Source: Methylobacter sp. (GTDB taxonomy: Bacteria; Pseudomonadota; Gammaproteobacteria; Methylococcales; Methylomonadaceae). Taken from it: a stretch of DNA of 45,762 nucleotides. Position 1 is the stretch's first letter; every line of letters begins with the position of its first letter. This document shows, piece after piece, positions 26,782-34,292 of the stretch. The stretch covers positions 1 through 45,762 of the forward strand of contig NZ_JALOCF010000038.1 in the NCBI RefSeq assembly GCF_023227905.1, written 5' to 3'. Below the pieces are notes generated by a model. The model was not told the DNA's origin. It did not search any database and saw only the letters and a list, made by a program, of their open reading frames with translations. A program made the position numbers and the translations under genes.

Positions 26782-27537
26782 CTAACGTTGTTGCAACAAG
26801 GTGATCAGCCGGGTACCTATGATTTCACTCATTTGGTTTAAAAACAGGTTGCCCATGCTGTAATGGAACCGGCCTTCTTCCCGGCTGCCGATTGCCAGAA
26901 TGCCGTCCAGTTCGGTAAAGGCCAGGGGGATAATGGCGCAGGATTTTACTTCAAACGCCAACTCGCCGAATAAGACTCTGGCCTGGGCTATAGTGGGTCG
27001 ACCGCATTTGGGCTTATGGCTGGCCAGTTCGCTGGCAAACGGTTCCAGATCCTTGCTGTCCGGTTCAATAAACAGATTGGTAATGGCGGTATCCGGATTG
27101 TATTTAATGATGCGTACCGCAACAAAATCGATCAAAAAATATTCCGATAGCACGGCATCAAGGTTGGCAACGGCTTCTTCCAGCGTTGTCGCATCCAGCA
27201 GCGCCAGAGTCAGTTTGTGCATACGGTTGTGAGAGGTATCGTTATCTCTGGCGATTTCTATCAGCGCAGTGAGTTGGTTTTCCATATCATGATGGCGGCT
27301 TCTAAACAGTTCCAGCTGTTTGGAAATCAGGGAAACCGCACTGCCGGTAGGATGAGGAATGCTCATGTGCTCCAGCAAACTCAAGTGTTCATGGAAGAAT
27401 TCGGGGTGCTTTCGCAGATAATCTGCGACCTGGCTTGAAGTGAGTTCCGACGGCATGGCCGCGCTTGTTTCCGGTATTCCTTCCGGATCAGAAAGAAGAG
27501 TTAGGTTGGGAGCAATTACCGGAGGATGTTCGTTCAT
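26782..27537 (-). CDS. DUF484 family protein (YigA-like)
   Basis: A 251-residue cytoplasmic protein of DUF484 (E. coli YigA family) with a GAF-like fold. The family pattern is VADYLRKHPEFFHEHLSLLEHMSIPHPTGSAVSLISKQ (about 37-74, read in two blocks), then a coiled coil and a GAF-like C-terminal part ending LAIGSREEGRFHYSMG. Its ATG overlaps the dapF TGA (ATGA), and xerC follows after 4 nt. The conserved linkage to dapF and xerC supports the assignment. Its function is unknown. Confidence 0.92.
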   Translation of the reverse strand: MNEHPPVIAPNLTLLSDPEGIPETSAAMPSELTSSQVADYLRKHPEFFHEHLSLLEHMSIPHPTGSAVSLISKQLELFRSRHHDMENQLTALIEIARDNDTSHNRMHKLTLALLDATTLEEAVANLDAVLSEYFLIDFVAVRIIKYNPDTAITNLFIEPDSKDLEPFASELASHKPKCGRPTIAQARVLFGELAFEVKSCAIIPLAFTELDGILAIGSREEGRFHYSMGNLFLNQMSEIIGTRLITLLQQR

Positions 27538-28361
27538 AGCGTTATTTGTCCTTCAAAAACAGAAATGGCAGGTCCTGTCATTAACACCGGTTCGCCGCGG
27601 CCAGTCCAGTTGATGGTTAGCGTTCCGCCAGGCAGATCAACGCTGACAGTAGGATCCAGCAGATGGTGTTCAATGCCGACGACCACGGCGGCACAAGCGC
27701 CGCTGCCGCAAGCCAGGGTTTCGGCAGCGCCGCGTTCGTAAACGCGCAATTTTATATGTTGACGATCCACAACCTGCATAAAACCGATATTCGCCCGTTC
27801 CGGGAAAAAAGCATGGCTTTCCAATGCCTTGCCCAGTTCAGCTACCGGCGCGGTTTTAACATCCGAGACTTGAAGAACGGCGTGTGGATTGCCCATTGAA
27901 ACGGCGCCAAAGGCTTTTTCAGTATCGTTAACCAGCACTGTATAAAACCGGGATTCTTCCTCCGCCAGCAAGGGGATTTCAGCGGGTGCGTGCCTTGGAA
28001 CGCCCATATTGACGGTGATCAGGTTGTCGGCATCAAAACGCAGCACTAATTGGCCTGAATTGGTATCGACGCGGATTTCATTCTTGGTCGATAATTTTTT
28101 ATCGCGTACAAAGCGAGCAAAGCAGCGTGCGCCGTTGCCGCATTGAGCGACTTCTCCGCCATCCGCATTAAAAATCCGGTATTTGAAGTCGGCATTGGCG
28201 TTTATCGCTTTTTCGACCAACAGCAGTTGATCAAAGCCTATGCCGAAGTGCCGGTCAGATAGTTGCCGGATTTGTTCGGGTGCTAAGGCTATCTGCTGAT
28301 TGATGGCGTCAATGACCACAAAATCATTGCCGAGGCCGTGCATTTTAGTGAAGTTGATCAT
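27534..28361 (-). CDS. dapF: Diaminopimelate epimerase
   Basis: Converts LL- to meso-diaminopimelate for lysine and peptidoglycan. It is 275 aa. It starts MINFTKMHGLGNDFVVID. The two catalytic cysteines are in AQCGNGARCFARF (about 73) and LACGSGACAAVV (about 217). It follows lysA by 45 nt and overlaps DUF484 by 4 nt, as part of lptM-lysA-dapF-DUF484-xerC. Confidence 0.97.
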   Translation of the reverse strand: MINFTKMHGLGNDFVVIDAINQQIALAPEQIRQLSDRHFGIGFDQLLLVEKAINANADFKYRIFNADGGEVAQCGNGARCFARFVRDKKLSTKNEIRVDTNSGQLVLRFDADNLITVNMGVPRHAPAEIPLLAEEESRFYTVLVNDTEKAFGAVSMGNPHAVLQVSDVKTAPVAELGKALESHAFFPERANIGFMQVVDRQHIKLRVYERGAAETLACGSGACAAVVVGIEHHLLDPTVSVDLPGGTLTINWTGRGEPVLMTGPAISVFEGQITL

Positions 28362-28406
28362 TTAGTCGGTGCTTATTTGGGGTAAATGTAATTGTTTTAT
28401 AAAGCC

Positions 28407-29654
28407 TTAGGGCAACAAATGCTCACCGGCCCAAAGTTGAGCAATCGTTTCTCTTTCCCTGATGACATGCAGGTTGTTGCCGTCAACAATCAGCTCGGCC
28501 AGTCTCGGTCTGGAATTATAGTTCGAACTCATGGTAAAGCCATAGGCGCCGGACGAACGGATCGCCAGCAAATCGCCCTCAGCGATTTTAAGCGGCCGTT
28601 CTTTACCCAGAAAATCGCCGGTTTCGCAGACCGGCCCGACGATGTCCCAGGTCGTTTCTGCCGCGTTACTTTTCAGGTTGACCGGGATAATATTCTGCCA
28701 AGAACTATATAAAGAAGGACGCACCAGGTCATTCATGGCCGCATCGACGATGGCAAAATTCTTATGATCGGTCGGTTTAAGGTATTCAACCTGGGTCACC
28801 AGAATGCCGGCATTGCCGACGATAGCGCGGCCCGGTTCCAATAAAATCTCGAAATCGGTTTTGCCAAGGCGCGCCAAAATCGCCTGAATATATTCGGCCG
28901 GTTCAGGCGGCCGTTCATCCTTGTAACAAATGCCGAGGCCCCCGCCCAGGTCCAGGTGATGCAGCTTAATGCCTTCGGCTTCAAGCGCTGAGACCAGATC
29001 CAGAATCTTATCCAGCGCATCCAGAAAAGGCCGGGTTTCGGTCAGTTGCGAACCGATATGGCAGTCTATGCCGGTCACGTTGATATGGGGCATGGCTGCC
29101 GCGCGGCGATATTCGGTCAGGGCCTGCTGAATGTCTATGCCGAACTTATTTTCCTTCAATCCCGTGGAAATATAGGGGTGGGTCTTGGCATCGACATTGG
29201 GGTTTACCCGAAAAGACACCGGCGCAATAACACCCAACTGTCTCGCCAGCCTGTTAATACGGTCCAGCTCTCCGCTGACTTCAATATTAAAACAGCGTAT
29301 GCCGATTTTTAAGGCCGCCAGAATTTCATCTTCGCGCTTGCCGACGCCGGAAAACACGATTTTTTTAGGATCGCCGCCGGCGGTAATAACCCGTTCCAAC
29401 TCACCCAGAGACACAATATCAAAGCCCGAGCCTAAACGCGCCAGCAGATTAAGTATCGCAATATTGGAATTAGCCTTTACGGCATAACAGATTAAATGCG
29501 GCTGTTCGCCAAAAGCCCGGTCAAAAGCATTCCAATGCCGCTCCAGCGTAGCTCTTGAATAGATGTAGCAAGGGCTGCCGTATTTATAAACGATATCCTG
29601 CACGGCGACGTCTTCGGCGAAAAGCTCGTCGTTTCGGTAATTAAAATAATCCAT
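28407..29654 (-). CDS. lysA: Diaminopimelate decarboxylase
   Basis: PLP enzyme that decarboxylates meso-DAP to lysine. It is 415 aa. The PLP lysine is in CYAVKANSN (about 60). HIGSQ, the glycine loop LGGGLGICY, EPGRAIVGNAG and the dimer-partner cysteine motif CETGDFLG are present. It starts 2 nt after the lptM stop, so the small lipoprotein and lysA are probably translationally linked. The gene is of normal length. Confidence 0.97.
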   Translation of the reverse strand: MDYFNYRNDELFAEDVAVQDIVYKYGSPCYIYSRATLERHWNAFDRAFGEQPHLICYAVKANSNIAILNLLARLGSGFDIVSLGELERVITAGGDPKKIVFSGVGKREDEILAALKIGIRCFNIEVSGELDRINRLARQLGVIAPVSFRVNPNVDAKTHPYISTGLKENKFGIDIQQALTEYRRAAAMPHINVTGIDCHIGSQLTETRPFLDALDKILDLVSALEAEGIKLHHLDLGGGLGICYKDERPPEPAEYIQAILARLGKTDFEILLEPGRAIVGNAGILVTQVEYLKPTDHKNFAIVDAAMNDLVRPSLYSSWQNIIPVNLKSNAAETTWDIVGPVCETGDFLGKERPLKIAEGDLLAIRSSGAYGFTMSSNYNSRPRLAELIVDGNNLHVIRERETIAQLWAGEHLLP

Positions 29655-29656
29655 GG

Positions 29657-29815
29657 CTATTTGTTTTCTTCGGGCTTAGGTTGGGGCTTTTGAGCGGGTT
29701 CCGGTTCTACATGAATCGGCGCCGGTTGTCCCGGCAAATAAAGAGGGCCAGGCTGCCCGCAGCCTAAGATGACTGGATTTAGCAGCAAAAGCAGTAATAA
29801 TTTATAAGGTTTCAT
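29657..29815 (-). CDS. lptM: LptM-like small lipoprotein (YifL family)
   Basis: A 52-residue lipoprotein. MKPYKLLLLLLLNPVILGC is a signal peptide ending in a lipobox with Cys19. It is followed by GQPGPLYLPG, the hallmark of the LptM/YifL family (GQxGPLYLP), and a Pro/Glu/Lys-rich tail. LptM assists maturation of the LPS translocon LptD in E. coli. The position directly before lysA and dapF is the family's usual one. It is easily missed because it is under 60 codons. Start ATG 29815, stop TAG at 29657-29659. Confidence 0.9.
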   Translation of the reverse strand: MKPYKLLLLLLLNPVILGCGQPGPLYLPGQPAPIHVEPEPAQKPQPKPEENK

Positions 29816-30138
29816 CGGTGTTATCATAAATCATTGTGTTAAGCATGAGCAGATGGAGCCTCATGGCAATAATAGCCGATATAATAAGCTCAATTGTGAG
29901 AAAAGGCACCAGAAATGCGGACAGCCGCGCATTTTAAGGCATGAATTCAAACTGATTAGCGAATGAGGTCTCGTTAATTAACAGTATCGTGTGAAGGCTA
30001 TGGTCAACCTGGCGGTGAGCTGGCGAGCATGCATTTATCAGCGAGTAGCCTATTTGGCTAAAGCCGTGTGTTTTTATAAAATTTGCAAGGCTTAGATGCT
30101 ATCATTTTGTAAAGTGTAACCGGACAACCCGTGTAAGT
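29816..30138. other. 323-nt intergenic region between divergent lptM and the cNMP-binding gene
   Basis: I see no gene here. A bulged hairpin lies at 29913-29934: AAATGCGG pairs with CCGC and ATTT, with a 4-nt loop and an A/T-rich flank. Promoters for both divergent units must lie in this stretch, but none could be assigned with confidence. Confidence 0.5.
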
Positions 30139-30633
30139 ATGATTGAATCCAACGCTCCAAAATTGATAGCCATTGAAAATACGCTGGAATCCAATGCGCA
30201 TATATTAGATGCTTCACATTGGGGAGAGGATTTTTCATGGGAGCAGCTGCAAGCCATCAGCTATTATTTTAAGCCTTACGCCGCAGCCAAAGGCACGGTG
30301 ATTTATAAAGAAGGTGAAATGGGCTCTTCGATGGGAATTATTATCAAGGGTGCGATTGGCGTTTATAAAAATAATAAACTGATTTCCACCCTGCGAGTCG
30401 GACGTACGTTCGGCGAAATGTCAGTCATTGACACACAGCCCCGATCGGCGACTGCCCGCGCAGAAAAGGAAACGGTTTTCTTGTCATTAGACAAATCGAG
30501 CATGCTGATTTTGGCTGACAAGCATCCTTCCCTGGCGTTTAAAATTATCTGGAATATCTCCCGTGCCCTGAGTCAGCGGCTTAGGCTTACCAGCGCGCAA
30601 TTGGCGGAGTTTCTGGAATCCAATACAATCTGA
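30139..30633 (+). CDS. Stand-alone cyclic-nucleotide-binding domain protein
   Basis: A 164-residue soluble protein made of one Crp-type cyclic-nucleotide-binding domain (about 45-150). The phosphate-binding cassette is readable as RVGRTFGEMSVIDTQPRSATARA (about 92-114), with the Glu and Arg that contact the cyclic phosphate. There is no helix-turn-helix after it; the final 15 residues are only a short helical tail. It therefore cannot act as a Crp-like DNA binder. It may sense cAMP or c-di-GMP and act on a partner protein. It stands alone, with possible termination at 30687-30727. Confidence 0.88.
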   Translation: MIESNAPKLIAIENTLESNAHILDASHWGEDFSWEQLQAISYYFKPYAAAKGTVIYKEGEMGSSMGIIIKGAIGVYKNNKLISTLRVGRTFGEMSVIDTQPRSATARAEKETVFLSLDKSSMLILADKHPSLAFKIIWNISRALSQRLRLTSAQLAEFLESNTI

Positions 30634-30686
30634 TCGGATTGCATCACAGGCATGGCTGATCTTAGCCGATGTTGCTGATTTAACTC

Positions 30687-30727
30687 GTTTGTGCGAGCCG
30701 ATTCATCGCTAGCACAAACAACGTTTT
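30687..30727 (+). terminator. Possible terminator after the cNMP-binding gene
   Basis: GTTTGTGC (30687-30694) pairs with GCACAAAC (30712-30719). After one mismatch, three inner pairs extend the stem. A T run (30723-30727) begins 3 nt past the stem. It is 54 nt after the stop, so termination is plausible but not strong. Confidence 0.5.
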
Positions 30728-30845
30728 TACCTCCCATCAAGCCAAATTACGAAATTTTTATTTCGGCTTTGCTTCGTATTCTTTCCCATGCTGCGCCTTA
30801 TGGCAGATTCAAGAGCGATTCAGAGGCAATCCAAATATCTTTTTA

Positions 30846-30878
30846 TTAGATATGTGCATCTAATAATGTCGTTTTATT
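30846..30878 (+). promoter_or_regulatory. Candidate sulfur-regulon operator of oscA-porin
   Basis: A perfect 18-bp inverted repeat TTAGAT-ATGTGC-ATCTAA (30846-30863), followed after 5 nt by TCGTTTTATT (30869-30878). The same arrangement, with the same 5-nt spacing, occurs before sbp at 33022-33055. The dyad also satisfies the loose T-N11-A pattern of LysR-type sites. The CysB-type regulator encoded at 37474 is the obvious candidate binder, but this is inference. Confidence 0.65.
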
Positions 30879-30945
30879 AAATATTAAATCCTCCTTAAAA
30901 TTTCCGCCAACATAAACGACAAGTTTTACCATCAGGAGCATTGGC

Positions 30946-31119
30946 ATGGCGCTTAAATTGGAAAGTACGCACCGAGAACCGAGAATGTCTGAAATTGCAA
31001 CTCAGATTTCCGATATTTTGCAGGACATTAGGTTTGGTTCGATTGAAATTATTATTCACGAAGGCAAGGTTGTACAAATCGAGCGTAAGGAGAAATTGCG
31101 CTTTGATAATAAAAAATAG
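30946..31119 (+). CDS. oscA: OscA/YezD-type small protein (DUF2292)
   Basis: A 57-residue protein too short for most gene callers. It reads MALKLESTHREPRMSEIAT and continues with QISDILQDIRFGSIEII, IHEGKVVQIERKEKLRF, the DUF2292 pattern (I..L..IR.GS..I.IH.G.VVQIER.EK.R). AGGAG at 30934-30938 gives a good ribosome binding site for ATG 30946. OscA, described in Pseudomonas next to sbp, belongs to this kind of protein and is needed in the sulfur-starvation response and for chromate tolerance. Here the gene shares its putative operator with sbp, and chrA lies nearby, so the same role is likely. Its biochemical function is unknown. Confidence 0.8.
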   Translation: MALKLESTHREPRMSEIATQISDILQDIRFGSIEIIIHEGKVVQIERKEKLRFDNKK

Positions 31120-31191
31120 TTATAAATTTCTACCGTAAAAAACGGCGAAGACATTACTACAACATAAATACAAACCGACCGGATCACCGGA

Positions 31192-31204
31192 AGTTACTGT
31201 AACT
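31192..31204. repeat. Small palindrome in the oscA-porin gap
   Basis: AGTTAC-T-GTAACT is a perfect 6-1-6 inverted repeat 30 nt before the porin start and just upstream of its ribosome binding site. It could be a weak mRNA hairpin or a protein site; nothing further can be said. Confidence 0.3.
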
Positions 31205-31234
31205 GACAGAGATAATAAAACTTTAGGTGAACAT

Positions 31235-32755
31235 ATGAAGCGCAATTTCGTTAATACCGTGTCGGCAACCGGCGCTCTGGGCCTGCTGCTGGCGTTGCCC
31301 GGCCTGGCAAGCGCCGAGGATTATTACCGCAAAACCAAAGGCTATCGCGTCGAACCGGACACCGATCCGCCGGCTTATGTGCGGAATTTGAGCAAGACCC
31401 AGTTCGAGCAGTTCCGCGATGTGGAATGGTTGGATGTGGGCCTGGATTTTCGTACCCGCTATGAGTACCGGGAAAACGATTACCGGCGCAGAACCGATCC
31501 CACAACCGGCGCTACGCTGACGACTTTTCGCAACGATCCTGACAATCTGTGGCTGTTGAGAACCCGAGGTTATATCGGGGTAAAAGATATTCTTGACCCC
31601 TTGCGCTTTGCGGTGGAGTTTGAAGACGCTCGCAGTTACAACGGCCTGTATGAAAGGACTGATGCCGATATCAACGAATTTGAATTGATCCAGGGCTACG
31701 CCGAGTTGTATTTCGACAATGTGCTCGGGCATAACCGGCCGTTAAGCATCCGCGCCGGTCGCCAAGCTTTGGAATTGCTGGATCGGCGTCTGGTGGGCAA
31801 CAACCAGTTCCGTAACACCACCAACAACTTCGAGGGTTTTCGTGTCCAATTTGGCAAAAAGCAAAACAACTGGCATTTGGATACCTTCGCATTACAACCA
31901 GTTGAACGGCGGAAATATGATTTCGACCGACCCGATGAGGATACCTGGATTTATGGGGGCGTACTGAATCTGCGCCAGTGGTCGGATTTTATCACCATCC
32001 AGCCATACTTTATCGGTCGCAAGACCAATGGTGATCCTTATAACAGTGTTGCTGCCAACCGCAAGAATGATATGGATATATATGCGCCGGGCTTGCGGGT
32101 TTACGGTTTGTTCGGCGACAGCGGCTTTGATTTCGATGCCGACATCAACAAACAGTTTGGCCGGTTTGGTTACACCAGAGCGGGCGTACCGACGCAGCTT
32201 AATCTTCAGCATGATGCCCTGGCTTACTCGCTGGAATCCGGTTATACCTTTGACCATGACTGGAAGCCACGCGCCAGTCTGTATTACGGCTTCGGTACCG
32301 GTGATAAGGATCCCAACAGAAATGCTTCCAGCGGTTCAAACGAACGTTTCGATGCGTTTTACGGCTTCAACCAGCCGTGGTCGCGCAACGATTATTTCTC
32401 CTGGGATAACGTACATGCGCCCAAAGCCAGGTTGGAATTTACCCCGTATAACGAAGTCCGCCTCGACGTCGGTTATGGCGCGTTCTGGCTGGAAAGCGAA
32501 ACCGAGGCCTGGAACAGGGCTAACCTGAGGGATACCACGGGCAGGAGCGGCAGTTTCCTGGGACATGAGCTCGACATCCGTATGCGCCACAAGATTAATC
32601 CGTATGTCGATTGGAGTTTGAGTTATGCCCGTTTTGAGCCGGGTGATTTTACCAAGTCTCAGGCGAGAGCCAGCGGCCCTTTCACCAGCGAGGCCAGCAA
32701 CTTCTTCTACTTCGAAGTGAACCTGAATGCGTTTGGCGACGGCAAGCCAAAGTAA
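31235..32755 (+). CDS. Alginate-export-family outer-membrane porin
   Basis: A 506-residue exported protein with signal peptide MKRNFVNTVSATGALGLLLA...LASAED. The mature part resembles the Alginate_exp beta-barrel family: WLDVGLDFRTRYEYREND, LLRTRGYIGVKD, IRAGRQALELLDRRLVG, FEGFRVQFG and YYGFGTGDKDP. It ends in the aromatic strand FFYFEVNLNAFG and a short tail. The ATG is preceded by AGGTGA. There are no alginate genes nearby. It follows oscA by 115 nt and precedes sbp, so it more likely lets sulfate or an organosulfur compound cross the outer membrane; that substrate is inference. Confidence 0.85.
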   Translation: MKRNFVNTVSATGALGLLLALPGLASAEDYYRKTKGYRVEPDTDPPAYVRNLSKTQFEQFRDVEWLDVGLDFRTRYEYRENDYRRRTDPTTGATLTTFRNDPDNLWLLRTRGYIGVKDILDPLRFAVEFEDARSYNGLYERTDADINEFELIQGYAELYFDNVLGHNRPLSIRAGRQALELLDRRLVGNNQFRNTTNNFEGFRVQFGKKQNNWHLDTFALQPVERRKYDFDRPDEDTWIYGGVLNLRQWSDFITIQPYFIGRKTNGDPYNSVAANRKNDMDIYAPGLRVYGLFGDSGFDFDADINKQFGRFGYTRAGVPTQLNLQHDALAYSLESGYTFDHDWKPRASLYYGFGTGDKDPNRNASSGSNERFDAFYGFNQPWSRNDYFSWDNVHAPKARLEFTPYNEVRLDVGYGAFWLESETEAWNRANLRDTTGRSGSFLGHELDIRMRHKINPYVDWSLSYARFEPGDFTKSQARASGPFTSEASNFFYFEVNLNAFGDGKPK

Positions 32756-32903
32756 ACCTGAAAACGGCAATTTTTCCACAAAAATCACGAAAGCCAAAAG
32801 TAGGCGACACGAAACAATTCAAAATGTTGTGTTGATTTAGTTATTCACCGCTTGGCTGGGAATCACGTTGCGAATCGTCATCCAAGCGATGTGACTATTG
32901 TAG

Positions 32904-32923
32904 GGGCGACCGGCCGGTCGCCC
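32904..32923. repeat. GGGCGACCGG palindrome
   Basis: GGGCGACCGG-CCGGTCGCCC is a perfect 20-bp palindrome with no loop, flanked by TTGTAG and TTTATG. Similar GTAGGGGCGACCGGCCGGTCGCCC sequences are common dispersed repeats in many bacterial genomes. The short T run could let it work as a weak terminator for the porin transcript. Confidence 0.55.
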
Positions 32924-33011
32924 TTTATGCCTCTGTCTGAAAATATCAACCCCGACTGATTTTGAGCCTGTTCCAGATGTCAGACGGGAGAGAGTTTTTC
33001 AAGCATTAATG

Positions 33012-33055
33012 TATCTAATTTTTAGATAATGCTATCTAAATATATCGTTTTTATT
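33012..33055 (+). promoter_or_regulatory. Candidate sulfur-regulon operator of sbp-cysTWA (three half-sites)
   Basis: TTAGAT-AATGCT-ATCTAA (33022-33039) is a perfect 6-6-6 inverted repeat, followed after 5 nt by TCGTTTTTATT (33045-33055), as before oscA. An additional TATCTAA (33012-33018) pairs with the same TTAGATA to give a 7-3-7 palindrome (33012-33028), so three half-sites lie in tandem. It lies 118 nt before the sbp start. The layout resembles LysR-type activator sites, with CysB as the likely binder by inference. Confidence 0.65.
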
Positions 33056-33156
33056 GTCCAGTTAATTTGACTACCATGACAGTCATGCGAATCGGTATGA
33101 CGCCTATTAAATCGATGCGGCAACACCAATAAAACATCTTCCATTAAGGAGAAACC

Positions 33157-34161
33157 ATGAAATTCACCAAACCCTTAAAACACCTGCTGTTCGCACTAAC
33201 CCTGCTTTCAAGCGGCGCAGTCTTGGCGGACAGAACCATTCTCAACGTGTCATACGACCCGACCAGGGAACTGTATCAAGACTTCAATAAAGAGTTTATT
33301 AAATACTGGAAAGACAAAACCGGGGAAGACGTTAATGTTCAGCAATCTCATGGCGGCGCAGGTAAGCAGACCCGGGCGGTAATCGACGGATTGGAAGCCG
33401 ACGTAGTTACTCTGGCGTTGTCCTACGACATCGATCAAATTGCCGAACGGGCTCGCGTGTTGCCTAAAGATTGGCAGAGCCGTTTGCCAAACAACAGTTT
33501 GCCTTACACCTCGACCATTGTGTTTTTGGTGCGCCACGGCAATCCCAAGGCAGCTAAAAATTGGGACGATCTGGCCAAAGAAGGCGTCTCGGTAATTACC
33601 CCCAACCCTAAAACCTCGGGCGGCGCGCGTTACAACTATCTGGCGGCCTGGGCGTTCGGAGAAAAGGCTTACGGCAGCAAGGATGCCGCCAAGGAGTTTG
33701 TGAAGAAAATTTTCAAGAATGTGCCGGTCTTGGATTCGGGCGCACGCGGTTCCACGACCACCTTTATCCAGCGCGGTATCGGCGACGTGCTGATTACCTG
33801 GGAAAACGAAGCGTTTTTGGCGCTTAAGGAATACGGTGCCGGTGAGTTTGAGATCGTGGTGCCGCCGGTCAGCATTAAAGCGGAAACCCCGGTAACCGTT
33901 GTCGACAAAATTGTCAAAAAGAATGGCACCCAGGATTTAGCGGAAGCCTATTTACAATATTTGTATACGCCGGTTGGGCAAAAACTGGTTGCTAAGCATT
34001 TTTACCGTCCTTATCAACCTGAACACGCCGATCCTGAAGACTTGAAACGTTTTCCAAAATTGGAATTGTTCACCGTCAATGAACGATTCGGCGGTTGGGC
34101 GCAAGTTCAAAAAGAGCATTTCAATGACGGCGGCTATTTCGATCAAATTTACGCGCCTTAA
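33157..34161 (+). CDS. sbp: Periplasmic sulfate-binding protein
   Basis: Captures sulfate for the CysTWA ABC transporter. It is 334 aa with signal peptide MKFTKPLKHLLFALTLLSS...VLAD. The mature start TILNVSYDPTRELYQDFN and QQSHGGAGKQTRAVIDG are hallmarks of the Sbp/CysP family, as are NPKTSGGARYNYLAAWA and DVLITWENEA. AAGGAGA gives a strong ribosome binding site. A hairpin follows before cysT, as is common when the binding protein must be made in excess. It is Sbp rather than thiosulfate-binding CysP by overall appearance, but specificity is not certain. Confidence 0.95.
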   Translation: MKFTKPLKHLLFALTLLSSGAVLADRTILNVSYDPTRELYQDFNKEFIKYWKDKTGEDVNVQQSHGGAGKQTRAVIDGLEADVVTLALSYDIDQIAERARVLPKDWQSRLPNNSLPYTSTIVFLVRHGNPKAAKNWDDLAKEGVSVITPNPKTSGGARYNYLAAWAFGEKAYGSKDAAKEFVKKIFKNVPVLDSGARGSTTTFIQRGIGDVLITWENEAFLALKEYGAGEFEIVVPPVSIKAETPVTVVDKIVKKNGTQDLAEAYLQYLYTPVGQKLVAKHFYRPYQPEHADPEDLKRFPKLELFTVNERFGGWAQVQKEHFNDGGYFDQIYAP

Positions 34162-34211
34162 AACTGCGTGCAGATGGGTTGACGACTTTTGCGTTAACCC
34201 ATCGGGTAACA

Positions 34212-34250
34212 GGAGTGCAAGCTTTGCATAGCAGGCGAAGCCTGCACTCC
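34212..34250 (+). repeat. Hairpin between sbp and cysT
   Basis: GGAGTGCAAGCTTTGC (34212-34227) and GCGAAGCCTGCACTCC (34235-34250) pair over 16 positions with one mismatch and one G-U, with a 7-nt loop. No T tract follows. It could stabilise the upstream sbp message or be a dispersed palindromic repeat; the GGAGTGCAAG core recurs near 44224. Confidence 0.6.
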
Positions 34251-34292
34251 AAATTCTAAAGATGCAGGTCAACCTAATAAAAGATAATTGAT

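Larger units (their letters stand above)
30634..30945. other. 312-nt intergenic region holding a hairpin and the oscA promoter
   Basis: This region has no gene that I can support. It contains the possible terminator at 30687-30727 and, 83 nt before the oscA start, the TTAGAT-N6-ATCTAA palindrome listed separately. The segment between them (about 30730-30840) shows nothing recognisable. Confidence 0.5.
32756..33156. other. 401-nt intergenic region with palindrome and sbp promoter
   Basis: This region contains no gene that I can support. It holds the GC-rich palindrome at 32904-32923, the triple-half-site operator at 33012-33055 and a 6-1-6 palindrome CATGAC-A-GTCATG (33075-33087). It ends in the strong AAGGAGA ribosome binding site of sbp. 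Confidence 0.6.

Noticed and set aside
30941..31138. 65-codon frame overlapping oscA in another frame
   Set aside because: The oscA frame has the ribosome binding site at the right distance and the DUF2292 pattern; this one has neither.
32904..32923. GGGCGACCGG palindrome as the definite porin terminator
   Set aside because: It lies 149 nt after the stop, has no loop and only three T's follow; a dispersed repeat explains it better.
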